A stretch of DNA of 64,000 nt from Aricia agestis (taxonomy: Eukaryota > Arthropoda > Insecta > Lepidoptera > Lycaenidae), in NCBI RefSeq assembly GCF_905147365.1, contig NC_056413.1, forward strand, positions 17,699,501 through 17,763,500, in the 5' to 3' direction. The notes under the pieces are model-generated. The model saw nothing but the letters and a program-made list of their open reading frames with translations, was not told the DNA's origin and ran no database searches. Both the position numbers and the translations under genes were made by a program. The first letter of the stretch is position 1. Every line of letters begins with the position of its first letter. Shown here piece by piece: positions 1 to 10,624 of this stretch.

Positions 1-185
1 TATTATAAAAGTGAAAGCGCGTCTGTCTCTCTGTTACCTCTTCAAGCCCAAACCACTGAACCGATGTGGTATGGATGTACTCTGAGTCCCTTGAAGGGAC
101 AGGATAGTTTTCATCCCGGAAGATTGTACGGTACCCGCCCTATGAACGAATTTTGACGCAACGAACATCTAGTATTTTAAAAATA
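1..185 (+). repeat. Dispersed repeat fragment, family A
   Basis: A fragment containing the segments TTACCTCTTC, CCCAAACCACTGAACCGAT and ATGAACGAATTTTGACGCAAC. The same order of segments recurs at about 28940-29425 and 60345-60680, so this is a dispersed element, probably the 3' part of a retrotransposon or a non-autonomous derivative. It lies in the intron ahead of the first visible ogre exon. No ORF is retained. Confidence 0.6.
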
Positions 186-292
186 GTTTCAAACGGCGAC
201 GCACCGTATTAAAAACAGTCATAGTATGTATTGCAATAGTACCTATTTCAAAACTGTCACACTTTTACTCATCATCATCTCCTTCTTTACAG

Positions 293-450
293 TCGCACAA
301 GCTGTACGCGCTGCGGTACTGGGGCTGCGAGCTGCTGTGCCTGGTCAACGTGGTGCTACAGCTGTGGATGATGGACAGCTTCTTCGGCGGGGAGTTCTTC
401 TCGTATGGGACCAGAGTGCTGGGGTACAGTGATGTGCCGCAGGAGGAGAG
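293..450 (+). CDS. ogre: Innexin (ogre/inx1-type), internal exon with third membrane span
   Basis: First visible coding exon of a gap-junction innexin; upstream exons lie left of the window. It opens after a pyrimidine-rich acceptor ending in AG at 291-292 and stops before a GTATGG donor at 451, leaving a split Arg codon. The 52 full codons begin SHKLYALRYWGCELL and run through the third membrane segment (LLCLVNVVLQLWMMDSFF) into the second extracellular loop (GGEFFSYGTRVLGYSDVPQEE). The LYALRYW and SYGT..L.SDVPQEE features match the Ogre/Innexin-1 group better than Inx2 or ShakB, from memory of the families. Innexins form hexameric hemichannels in the plasma membrane that join cell interiors. 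Reading frame and splice phase continue cleanly into the exon at 1207. Confidence 0.9.
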
Positions 451-1206
451 GTATGGACCTTATGGCTATAAAATAAAGACTAACGGCCTGTTTCACCACT
501 TTCTGATAAAGTGCCGAATAGGCTATTCACAACTTTTTAGACAGATTCTCCATACTTGATCTGTCAAGTTAATTGGTGGATAGCCTATTCGTCACTTATC
601 AGGAAGTGGTGAAACAGGCCCTTAAAGTGCTGTAAATTTTTTGTTAATAACTAGCACCACCGTCGAAGAAATTGACTACATAGGCAGTTGAGGGATCTAC
701 GTCATTTGGTCGAATTTTGTCAATTCAATGTTAATATCTATCGGCTGGGTTTGACGCAATGCTACCAAATTACATAGGTCCGCCGTCTGTCTATGAATGA
801 ACTTCTCTGATAGTACCTACTCTAGACTGGGCTGAGTGTGAGATTCTAAAAATGTGGAAGACTAAGCACGAAGTGTTGCGAACATCCATGATCGTATTGC
901 GAATATCGCTTACCAGGGGATCCATTTGGTTACTTTTATATTCCTGGTTAAAATTTACATAATATATCTTTTACCCTTCTACCTCCCTGGTACGGTCAAC
1001 TCCAATAAGTCATTGACGTTTTTATGCTTCGCAACTGCCATGTCTTTTTTTTTTGCACTATAGATAAGATTACAAATCGATAAATCTATAATTCGGTCTC
1101 TTCAATCTTCAGCCATAGCTGTCTTGGTACTCGTCACTCGCGCCGAACAAGTTCTACTCTTTTGCCTTAAAACCTCAAATAAAAAAACTGTCATGTCACT
1201 TTCCAG
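451..1206 (+). other. ogre intron with two MITE copies
   Basis: Intron bounded by GT at 451 and AG at 1205-1206. It contains a palindromic MITE at 484-621 and, at about 657-800, one copy of a second short repeat with motifs like GGCAGTTGA and ACGTCATTTGG. The rest is AT-rich with no ORF that continues the gene. Confidence 0.8.
484..621. mobile_element. PIF/Harbinger-like MITE, copy 1
   Basis: 138-bp palindromic element whose ends are inverted copies of GGCCTGTTTCACCACTTTC (left) and GAAGTGGTGAAACAGGCC (right). Flanked by TAA on the left and TTA on the right. A second copy at 42483-42610 has TAA on both sides, which supports a 3-bp TWA target duplication as in PIF/Harbinger elements. There is no coding capacity. 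Confidence 0.75.
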
Positions 1207-1401
1207 ATACGACCCCATGATCTACGTGTTTCCGCGCGTGACGAAGTGCACCTTCCATAAGTACGGCCCGTCCGGCTCTATACAGACGCACGATAGCCTG
1301 TGCGTGCTGCCGCTCAATATCGTCAACGAGAAGACCTACGTGTTCCTGTGGTTCTGGTACATCATACTAGCGTGCATCCTGCTCATGCTCGTTATATATA
1401 G
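1207..1401 (+). CDS. ogre: Innexin (ogre/inx1-type), exon with second extracellular loop and fourth membrane span
   Basis: Opens after TTTCCAG and ends before GTGAGA at 1402. The sequence starts YDPMIYVFPRVTKCTFHKYG, holds the paired loop cysteines (VTKC and DSLCVLPLN), then the fourth membrane segment YVFLWFWYIILACILLMLVI. The stretch CVLPLNIVNEKTYVFLWFW is a hallmark of insect innexins, and the two cysteines are those that form intersubunit-docking loop disulphides in the family. The exon is 195 nt, so phase is preserved at both ends with a split Arg codon on each side. Confidence 0.95.
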
Positions 1402-1900
1402 GTGAGACGGAAGAGATTCTTGCAAATATAAAGTACCGTCGAGCAAATTGATTCCTAGGCAGTTGACAGACCAACGTCATTTGGCCGGATCATGTCAATT
1501 CAATGATTGTGATCTGCTGGGTTTAACATAACGCGACCAAACTACGTAGGTCCCCCATCTGCGTAGGGTACTGGTTCAATCTCAGGTGGTAGATTGCACC
1601 AAACGACATTTTCATGGCGTAGTATTTCAAGTACGGACGCTTGTATGGTGAAAGAAAATTTCGTGAGGAACCCCACGAATAGCTAGTTCTAGACGTTTTG
1701 ACCAAATTTTAATTTCTCTGCACTAGGCCGACTAGGTTGCGAGATTCCAAACCAGGCATTTACAGTACTTAAAAAGTAGTTAATTTCCTCAGAGAATACT
1801 GAGTAAATCATCCACAACAGATGAAAAGGCCTCTATTATTAAAACGACTGTTGAAAGCGCCATCTATGACTAAACACTAAAACTAAAACGTTGTTTCCAG
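1402..1900 (+). other. ogre intron with repeat copy
   Basis: Intron with GTGAGA donor and TTTCCAG acceptor. At about 1445-1590 it carries a second copy of the repeat seen at 657-800 (GGCAGTTGACAGACCAACG, CGTCATTTGG, CAAACTACGTAGGTCCCCC). Related copies occur near 5530-5650, 48805-48890 and 57352-57475. Nothing else is recognised. Confidence 0.75.
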
Positions 1901-2062
1901 GCTAGTGATAATCTTCGTGCCGTCTGTCCGGGCGCGACTGCTGCAGGCGCGGTCGCGGTCGCTGGCGCTGGAGACGGCGGCGGCGGTGTCGCGCCGCACC
2001 GACCTCGGCGACTGGTGGCTGCTGTACATGCTGGCGCGGAACATAGACCCGCTCATATACAA
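1901..2062 (+). CDS. ogre: Innexin (ogre/inx1-type), cytoplasmic C-terminal exon
   Basis: Opens after TTGTTTCCAG and ends before GTAAAC at 2063. It encodes the start of the cytoplasmic tail, beginning LVIIFVPSVRARLLQARSRS and containing DLGDWWLLYMLARNIDPLIY, the conserved GDWxLxYxLxxNxDxxIxK motif of innexin tails. It is clearly more GC-rich than the introns around it. A lysine codon is split over the intron and completed by the last exon. Confidence 0.93.
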
Positions 2063-2367
2063 GTAAACTCTTATTTTCATAAGCTTATAGTCTGTTTTCC
2101 CGGAGCGCATACAGGCCTCGCTGACTCCTTGCCCCGCCAAAGAAACAATGCGTTTTTCTTCCATTTCTGCCGAGATATCTAAGATAAAGGTGTTTAATAA
2201 AGTCTCGTAACCTTGAATTAATGAATGGGTAAAATATTCTTTGTTTTGCACGCAATACGAAGATTTAAAGGACTAGAACATTAAAGAAACAACAATAGAC
2301 AAAATACATACGGCTTTTTTTCAGATATTTTGTGAACCGACATTAATTATTATAACCTCGTTTCCAG
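2063..2367 (+). other. Last ogre intron
   Basis: 305-bp intron with GTAAAC donor and TTTCCAG acceptor. I see no element or alternative exon in it. The open frame on the opposite strand is a shadow of the neighbouring exon. Confidence 0.8.
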
Positions 2368-2422
2368 AGAGCTGATAATGGAGTACGTGAAGCAGACGAG
2401 CGAGAAGGGGCGGTTCGCGTGA
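2368..2422 (+). CDS. ogre: Innexin (ogre/inx1-type), terminal exon
   Basis: Short last exon reading ELIMEYVKQTSEKGRFA then TGA at 2420-2422. With the three exons upstream it gives 570 nt, 189 residues and a stop, covering the C-terminal half of a normal ~360-residue innexin. The tail is short, as in other Ogre-type proteins. No single poly(A) signal can be assigned; the 3' UTR probably extends into the AT-rich sequence that follows. Confidence 0.88.
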
Positions 2423-2828
2423 CAGTCGGTCGCCGTGCTGCCCGTGTGACGTGTCAGCGTGACGTCACACATACCTACTCTTACATACTCCTGCACATAT
2501 CTGAGCGCCTGGTACTTTTGATTATGGAATTGAGCGATTCTAAGTTTAAATTTCTTTTTCTCTTGTCCAGCGAACTGCGAGAACTCTGCAAAACCAATGC
2601 GAAACAGCAATAGAGCGAGATGCAATATAACGCACTGTCGTGTAGCGGATGAGACAGTAAATCGGTTCGCCGTTGTTTCGCAGTTCGCAGCGTCGGTGGA
2701 CTAGAGGCGTAAATAGGACAAATGAAACAAATAGGTATGACGATTTACCTACCTTGGTTGTAGAATATTATTATGTGAAGTAATAAGTTTCGAAAACGAC
2801 ATTTTGTTGATTTTATACACTCAATGCA

Positions 2829-3302
2829 TTAAGGGGGCGACTAACCCTAAAGTATCGATTTTATAATTCATTTTTATACTTGAAAATAAGCCCCGAATTG
2901 TTTCATTTTCTAAAATTAGATACTACATTATATTTCCGAGAATTAATCAATCTGAGCAAAAACACGATATCATAAAATTTTCTCGATAGAAAAAATCACA
3001 AAGATGCATTTAATCTTCACAATTTTTTTATTTATTGCCTTATAGCAATAAAAGAAAATAAATATGGCAATGGTTATCCGTGCATTGAACTAAGTTAATA
3101 TTTTAACACATTGTATAAAATTCTATCATTGAGAGATCGACCTAGCGGATTTTTAAAATGTTGTATATTTATGTTGTTATTGAGAAAAAACTAATTTGGC
3201 GATGAATCTGCGTCGTTCTTTTTCACCTGGCATATGAAAGACGGGCGTGAGTGTGAAGAGAGAAGGACGATGTTTGATTTTTGGGGTTAGGCGCCCTCTT
3301 AA
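2829..3302. mobile_element. piggyBac-like TTAA-flanked MITE, copy 1
   Basis: Flanked by TTAA at 2829-2832 and 3299-3302. The ends are inverted: AAGGGGGCGACTAACCCTAAA on the left and GGGGTTAGGCGCCCTCTTAA on the right. A second copy at 25781-26218 aligns along most of its length and has the same TTAA flanks. TTAA target duplication is the signature of piggyBac transposons; no transposase is present, so this is non-autonomous. Confidence 0.8.
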
Positions 3303-6300
3303 CGAAATATTAGTCTGAGTTTATGAAGAATTTTGATGAAAATTCTACTTTCTACTTACATTTTAAATAATGACGTTTATTATGATTTGTATATTATGAA
3401 CTCATTTTAAAATATGTAATACTCTATACTTTTTCTTTTTACCAAAAACTCTTATACTATTAGGTTAGTAATATTTAATTTATGAAACAATCTTATTTGT
3501 GACTTTAATGAATTTACATAATGGATTCATTTGTATGTACAGTTTTAGAAATCATGAAGTATTATTTTAAATTTTTAAAACATGTCCAAGAAGGCTCAGG
3601 AGGTGCTTAGCTAGTACCAGTATACTGTTAGTGTGGTCGAACAATAATCTCATTCCTAAACGTTGCCATACTTCTCATAGTGTTAGTTTCGTCCGAGCGT
3701 AGATATCCGTTAGCCTTGCTGTGGTTTTACTATCAATATCTATAAACGTACTTAAGATCTTTAATATTGTTAAATACGAAGAATAAGACGGCACTAGATA
3801 ATCTATTTAGCTGTCTATCAAATGGTTTTTACAATGTAGTAGATAAAGAAAGCAACATAAACTAGTTAGTTCTGTCTTATTCAGTGTAAGGACTTTTTAT
3901 AAACGTTTCGCTGTCATATTTCAAACATATTTTATGTATTAACCCAAAAAAATAACTACTAAAACATTTAATACTGCTTCAAATGCAATGGCCTAAATTT
4001 TTACTTCATTTAGATTTTAAGATAAAACTTTTTAATATTGATAGTAAACCCTCAAAAAGACGCTGTAACCTACTAAGTCCGATATTACATCATCTGTTAT
4101 CAGTTTCAAATGCTATTTTATGACCTTTTGGAGTTGCGTTACGCGACAGTGATGTGATTGGTTACTCAAGTATCATGCGCCACCATGCGTGCACTGAAAG
4201 CGTTGCTATTGGTCGATGGCGTCATATTATGCCGCTCCAGTCCATAAGGTCGCACCTTACTAGCATTTGAATCTAACAATATATCATTGTAGTATAAGTC
4301 CACTGCCAAAAGGCTGTATTAGATGTATGTATGCATGCGATACGCTAGCTAGTGTTAGCTATTCTTATGAAGTGTACAATAATAATAATAATTAATTACC
4401 TTATATAAATCCCCAATTCCATAAAATCAACGGTTATTTTAAAAGAGGTTATTTATATAGGGAAAAATGCAAGAAGTCTCATTCATGTTTGTTTAACGAG
4501 TAAATAAATAGCAAGTGAATACTTACACAAAAAAGCATCAAAGTTACATACATAGTACATACCTTCTAACCTATGTGTTTTAGATGCAGTCTCGGTATAA
4601 ATTATAATAAAAGAAGATACAAAATAGTATTCCCATGAAATGGCCAACATTAAGAGGATACACCAGGGCCTAGAGAAATGAAAAAAAAGTACGTGTAATA
4701 TCCATAGCTCAACCTCTTACCTCAAGCCTATACCGCAGAACGCGATAGAGACAACTGCAGAAAATCCAAAAAAATCAACGATTCGTTGTCCCCTGATTCC
4801 TTCTCGAAAACTTAACCGATTTAAGTACTTTTTTCATTATAGATTAAAGAAAGGCTTGAGCTGTGTTCCTATGTTTTATTTTTTTTGTATAATCTAGCCA
4901 AATCTGTTTTCTGGATGTTTGAACACAGCGGAAAATCCGGCCATTTTTTTGGGTTTTTGAATGTTCATGAATATTTTTTTATTTAATAATTAAATTATGA
5001 AAAAAAAAGAAAACATAGGGACATTGTATTAGTGGCCATATATTCAGGAAAAAATTATAACTCTATTAGCATTATCCAGGGAGGAAACAGGGGACAACAT
5101 TTGTATGGAAAAAAGGGCCCATGCATTTTGATCGGCCAAGTAAATCAGCCATTTTACGATCGACTTCTGACGTATATGAAAATACTATTTTGCTGTAGGA
5201 TAGGACTGAATCAACGCTATTAGTTTATTAGCTACATTGCTTCTTGTTAGGCGATTAATTAATTTTTCAGAAAATAGCTACGCATGTAACCACTCTAATG
5301 TCTAAAGTCTAAACCAAATCGTCCTTCTTAGCCGTCTATAGTCTAGATAAGAGTATCAGTAGCAGTAAAATAAATTGTATAGATATGCTTCATCTTAACT
5401 TTCAACGAATGAGATTTCTTGTACAAGCTTTTGTTAAATGTGCAAGAAAAAAAACGCACCAGAATTGTTCAATTGCATTTAGTTGTTAAAAGACAATAAA
5501 AGTATTTGACATTAGGTATTGTGTTCCAACAGGGAAATAAATTCATAGGTAGATTACGTACGTACGTAAAGTGGTCGGGTCAAGTGAATTTTAGTCGTGA
5601 TATCTGGCTGGACTTACGTAAACCGACCAAATTAGCACTACCGTTTTCCTATAGATCAATTTCTCTGATTGCACATTGGTTTATGATAATTTTTGACTTC
5701 AAAAGACAAAAGACATTGGCATTTTTATCTTTTTAAACATTGCTCCGTTAGTTTAACAAGGTTGTTAATGGACAAGACTAATGTTTTGGGACCTGACTTT
5801 TCTCGAATTTTTTATTCATTATAGTATGAATTTATGTGGTATTGTTTATATCGTGCCAACACGCTGGGTTGTATATGTAGATGGGAAGACAAGCATATCG
5901 AAAATGGACTTATAAAAGGCAAAAAAGTATGTGAATATATTATGATAGGAATAGTCAACGGATTTGAGAACATTTTATATTGGATAAGAAAAATTATATT
6001 AAGCTAGCATCATTTTGTAGTGTCCACCATGTCGAAAACCCTACTTTTCTGTTATCTAATGGTGGACCTCCTTTTTTCATTTGTATGTTGAAGATTAATA
6101 CGCAAGACTTAAGAAAATCAGTTGATTCTAAAGTAACCTCTAGGTAAAGTTTTGGCATTGTGTTACTAATTAGTAGCGATGCAAGCTTATCGTAAGGTAT
6201 AGAACTGAAATGTAATTATGGACTGTCAAGGAATCGCCTTATATTCTCTAGATATTCGTGTGTGTTTAGGACAGTCTGTTTATTCTAGACTCTAGAGTCT

Positions 6301-7089
6301 AGAGTATTGTCTAGAAATCTGTATGTCTCTGAAAGTCGAGATGGTGTTGAAAGTTGAAAACAACAAGTTGTTTTCAACAAATTGTCGCATTTTTATCGTA
6401 GAATGTGGAAGGATGTTGGAGCGATAACATTTTTGAATATTTACATTTTTATGTATGTATTATATAAATAATGGCAAAAAATACTATGATTGTATTCGTT
6501 GAAGTTTGGCTATGATTTAAGTATTATTAAGAATTAAGCACAAACTTGTGTGTGAGTGTTTTCACTCGATTCTTGTCCTCGAAGTTTAAGATCTGCATTT
6601 ATATGGCACGATAGGTAAAAAGTAATTAATTTATATGGTATCCTTCTTAGTAAATCTATTTACGCAACGTATTAATATTTAAGGTCCGCTGTCTTTATCA
6701 AGATACTTTTATAATGTGCCAGACCAAGACCAGCAGACCTTGTATTCGCCGTGCAAATATTTTACAAGTAACAGGGAAAATATTGATTAATATTATAAAC
6801 TGTGAATCAATATAAAAAAACTTTATTCGGCTGAAATGGCGAGAAATCTATTGTAACGTAAAAGCGTCATCTCTCGGTGGCGCTATGAACTGATCGGCTC
6901 TAATCGTGTTCAATAAATTCCGCCCCCTTTTGGGGCCATTTTGATATATTTTACACTGATGTTGAAATATTGTTTTAAATATTTGACGTTGATCATGTGT
7001 TGATACTTTCATGTCGCCTTCATTTGTTGTTGAATGATGAGAAAGAGAATACCTTTTACGGTCGCATTCAGAGATTTTTCATTTAAGTA

Positions 7090-7450
7090 AAGCCGCCAAT
7101 CCACCGCAGCGCACGGAGAGACTACGCACGTGCGTCAAGCTTCGCTTTGTAAGAAAATATATGTGACTGTGTCCACTGCAACCCACGGACACGCTACGCA
7201 CGAATTGACTCACGTAGCTTGCTCGAATATGGTGCACACGTAGCTCAACGCTGGCCACGCTACATGCTGTGCATACGATACACGGAAGCGTGTACATAGT
7301 ATTCAAAACTGTGCTGCACTACAGTTGTACATAGTCGTAGCCATGTGCATAGCGTGTGCTGCGGTGAAAACGTTGACCCACGTAATCAAACTAATAAATC
7401 CGTGCGCCGCGTGGCCGTGCACAGCGTGCGCCGCGGTGGAATGGCGGCTT
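7090..7450. mobile_element. Palindromic MITE with GC-rich ends
   Basis: The left end AAGCCGCCAATCCACCGCAG mirrors the right end CCGCGGTGGAATGGCGGCTT, giving an element of about 360 bp. The interior repeats variants of GTGCACAGCGTGCGCCGCG and is much more GC-rich than its surroundings. No coding function is supported for the 75-codon minus-strand ORF inside it. Confidence 0.6.
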
Positions 7451-8789
7451 AAGCTTTAATCAATTAATCTCTCTGAAGGCGGCAGTCAGACTGGTAAATA
7501 TAGTCACAATATAAATAGTAAACTATTATTATTGCAAAATGTAATAATAATAAATCGGTCATCTTATAAAAACATTTGCCAGTCGAAAGTGTTCTTTCTT
7601 CGATCATCGTTCATTTCATATTTTCATAAATCATGATGATGATTTCTAATGTTATATTAAAATGTGTGAGTAATTTTAAATGCGATGCAATGTGTAAACT
7701 TATTGATTTGAAATATTTTATTTCAAATATATATAATGTTAACGACACACAAAAATTAAATAATTCTTATGAAATAACTTAAAACATGGAATAAGTATGT
7801 ACTTCAATTATTACAACAAGCAATTAACTTGTAAACTTTTGCGTGTTATACGTTTTAAGTCTGTGATGTTACTTTTGTAACTTTGTCCTTAAGCATATAG
7901 TTCATGAGTTGTTAGGTTGATATTTTTTCGGAAATTTGTTTTTATTTCCTTGGTATTAAGGCCCTGTAAGACGTAAAATAATTCTGAATGGAATCTATTG
8001 TAATTTGTAAAGTATGAAATATGAACATAAGACTGTTCAGTGAAATCACAAGTGTTGCTTAAGAAGTGATATGCTAAGTACTGACATGCGGTTTTCCTCG
8101 ATAGTTTTACTCCAAATCGTGTAATAATTACTGTGTGGACCGCAAAACTGACAGCTCGAAGGCTCGCATCGAGCCGGCTTGATAGAATTAAATATATCGA
8201 TTTAGAATAAAACTATGGAGCAATGCTGAAAGTGTGGACAAAATCCCGAGCCGCGGATTTTGCTTGACGTTATTGCTCGATCGAGCAAAACCGTATGTGT
8301 GCACTTAGCATTAGATATAACCATAGACTTGGAGTATCATGGCTCTCTTATGAAATGACCACTCGCTAGAAAGAGACAAAGCGATCGTGATCCTTCTTGT
8401 TAGTCTTTGGTAATAAAAGAGAAAGACGACAATGGGTGCACCATAGACATAATATATACTGGGGTGCACGCTCTTTTCATCTCTTTTTAACGAGTGGAAT
8501 AGGTTTTGTCCATCCTCTCAGTCTATGGAAAACATCAAATTATTTGTATAAGTATGACTTTTTATTTGCCCCACTTCGAAAAGAAGGTCCTGTTTTATGT
8601 GCATGATGTAATTCTCACCGACGGGTGTGATGTTGGATTATTATTTATTCCTAATGTATTATTTTATATTTAGTGACATTGTAATTTAAATGATATTTTA
8701 ATGTAAGTACATAATGTAAGTTATTTCAAATAAATGACTTTGATTTTTTTACATAAGTACTTTTTTATTAACTCTTAATTACTGCATTT

Positions 8790-9700
8790 TTAACCGACTT
8801 CAAAAAAGGAGGTTATCAATTCGACGCGTATGTATGTAATATTTCTTGTAAACTATTCGACGCACGTTTGCTTGCTATCGAGTACGGTAAAATCGTATAG
8901 TTCTTGCAACCTACGAGCGCGCGTAGCCTTTATTTGTAGTTGTAATTGTAAATAGACATTTTCGTTACTGTGCGTACCTGACGGAGCTGTCAGTAGCAAG
9001 CAAGCCATGTATAGTGCGTCAAGAAAGTGAAGAAATTAAAAAGTGGCAACATCGTAGTGTCATCCTTTTTTTCTTGGATTGATTTGAGAGGGATGACACT
9101 ACGATGTTGCCACTTTTTAATTTCTTCGCTTTCTTGACGCACTATACGCGTGTATAGATATGGTCACTCACACAACTAAGGGCGCCGCGCGCTCGTAGAT
9201 TGCAAGATCTGTAGCTCTACCATGAGTTTAAAGCTATAGCTTAAGGTATTTATCGATACTCGATACCGACTACGTACATTTTTACTACTGTTAATTGTTA
9301 CTTGCGGAACTAAAATCGCCATACTAAATATTTACGTAGTCGGAATCGAGCATCGATAAATACTATAGCTTTATACTCATGGTACAGCTACTGTGTAGTT
9401 TTTCGATAGCAACTCATGGTAGAAGTACAGAACTGCTCAGTTTTCGTATATGTTGGTCTATATCAGCACCTGAACAAAATATGTGCCCAATTTCAAAAGT
9501 GTATGTATGTATGTATGTTTATATGTTTGTGTTCGCATATCTCCTACGAGTCCGATTTAACTAATAATTTTTTTTGTTGTGCTAGGTATTGTTCAACTTA
9601 GGGAATGCTGCAAGTTTCATCAAAGTCGGTTCTGTAGTTTTTGAGATAATGAATTTTAATTCTCAAATACGTACAATTTTGAAGTCGGTTTTATATTTTT
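8790..9700. mobile_element. Composite inverted-repeat element with nested hairpins
   Basis: The outer ends are inverted (TTTTTAACCGACTTCAAAA near 8790 and TTTGAAGTCGGTTTTATATT near 9677-9696). Inside are a 56-bp-arm hairpin at 9010-9146 and a second inverted repeat at about 9211-9391, whose arms carry TACCATGAGTTTAAAGCTAT and its complement. A TATG microsatellite lies near 9500-9520. It looks like nested MITEs of a widespread lepidopteran type. Confidence 0.6.
9010..9146. repeat. Long near-perfect hairpin
   Basis: Arms 9010-9065 and 9091-9146 are 56 bp each with one mismatch and a 25-nt loop. The left arm opens TATAGTGCGTCAAGAAAG and the right arm closes with its complement. It is nested in the larger inverted-repeat element. 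Confidence 0.85.
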
Positions 9701-9752
9701 AAATACTATTATATGAAGGGGAAATTCCTACCTAGTTCATTGCTCTCAAGCC

Positions 9753-9793
9753 ATAAAGTTAATATATCTAGCGGAATAGATATATTAACTTTA
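9753..9793. repeat. Small inverted repeat just left of the Polinton
   Basis: AAAGTTAATATATCTAGCGG is followed closely by AGATATATTAACTTT. The same terminal motif (ATAAAGTTAATATACCTAGC) forms the ends of the MITE at 40437-40744, so this is probably a collapsed copy of that family. Confidence 0.55.
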
Positions 9794-9891
9794 GAACGTC
9801 TGTCTGAGTATTTTCGACATTGTAAAACACAATACTTCATCCTTTCCTTGTTAAAAACGCAAAAAACACCAATTTATTGGGAATCTCGTTA

Positions 9892-9897
9892 CGCGAG
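9892..9897 (+). repeat. Target-site duplication, left copy (CGCGAG)
   Basis: CGCGAG immediately precedes the left terminus of the Polinton and recurs exactly at 19752-19757, immediately after the right terminus. Six-base duplications are characteristic of Polinton integration. Confidence 0.92.
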
Positions 9898-10203
9898 AGT
9901 AGTGGATATATGTACGTTCTGGCTCACATACCGACTATTGTAAGAAGATCTCTCTGTTGTGTGTATATGTAATGTGAGTGGTGTTTCATGTTATGTTGGT
10001 GGTAGTATAAAATGGGTAGATTTTTAATGATCACTATCACCCCTGACCAGGTGTATGTGTGTTTTGTGTACTGCGGCGGGGCGGTGCTGCGGCGGTGGTC
10101 GGTGCAGCGGCGAGGGGCTGTGGTGTTGGTGCTGCGACCTCATGAGCGCTGTGTTGGTGGTTGGTTGTGTGGTAAGGAGGTGTCACGAGGGTGTTGCGTG
10201 ATG

Positions 10204-10232
10204 AATAATTCAAGAAAACATCTTGAATTATT
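10204..10232. repeat. Hairpin inside the Polinton inverted repeat
   Basis: AATAATTCAAGA, a 5-nt loop AAACA, then TCTTGAATTATT: a perfect 12-bp stem. It is present in both terminal repeats. Its role is unknown; it could be a transcription stop or a replication-related structure. Confidence 0.7.
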
Positions 10233-10268
10233 TTAATTAGGCAACCGGAGACTGCTTGTGAGGTATTG

Positions 10269-10315
10269 GACGGCGGCGGCGGGGGGAGGGGGGCGGCGGC
10301 GGCGGGGGGAGGGGG
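10269..10315 (+). repeat. Doubled G-rich block in Polinton terminal repeat
   Basis: Two near-identical units of CGGCGGCGGCGGGGGGAGGG lie head to tail, with several runs of four or more G. The same block appears as C-runs in the right repeat. On paper it has G-quadruplex potential. Confidence 0.75.
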
Positions 10316-10624
10316 CTACGTCAGCGGGGCTCGGTGTGTTCTCGAATTATGTTAATTAGACAACCGGAGACTGGTTGTGTGTGTGTGACCTTGTGAGGTA
10401 CGGTATTTTTTATTAATGTAGTTTAATGTTTTCTATGACGTATCATAATTAGTTCGCGCTAGCAGTGTAACATTTTATAGTGGTTTTTCTTATCTGGTAT
10501 GATAAGGTATGACGTGTGTGCTATTAATAGAGTTTTATAATATTATTGTTGCAAGAAAAAAATGTACTCTATTAATAAAACATAATTGTAATACGTATAT
10601 TATGCTTTCAAGAATTATTGTGTA

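Larger units (their letters stand above)
2423..9897. other. Intergenic space left of the Polinton, repeat-rich
   Basis: No gene is supported here. The stretch holds ogre 3' flank, a TTAA-flanked MITE (2829-3302), a palindromic element at 7090-7450, a large composite inverted repeat at about 8790-9700 and a small inverted repeat at 9753-9793. About 3303-7080 is mostly unrecognised AT-rich sequence, apart from a repeat trace near 5530-5650. ORFs of 60-80 codons in it show no protein character. Confidence 0.7.
9898..10521 (+). repeat. Polinton left terminal inverted repeat
   Basis: 624 bp, inverse of 19125-19751. In the segments I compared the only difference is one CGG triplet missing here in the run near 10108-10115. 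It contains a hairpin (10204-10232), a doubled G-rich block (about 10269-10315) and two related segments holding CAACCGGAGACTG (about 10223-10263 and 10343-10400). The 74-codon ORF in it also appears in the right repeat and is probably not a gene. Confidence 0.93.

Noticed and set aside
6285..6304. 20-bp palindrome TCTAGACTCTAGAGTCTAGA
   Set aside because: Short, simple (TCTAGA repeats) and without inverted flanks; likely chance or minor repeat.
9379..9601. Two overlapping 61-codon ORFs with MYVCMYVYM-type runs
   Set aside because: Produced by a TATG microsatellite within a MITE.
10012..10236. 74-codon ORF in the left Polinton terminal repeat, also present in the right repeat
   Set aside because: It exists twice only because the repeats are copies. 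Composition reflects GC-rich repeat DNA, and there is no domain; duplication alone does not show coding.
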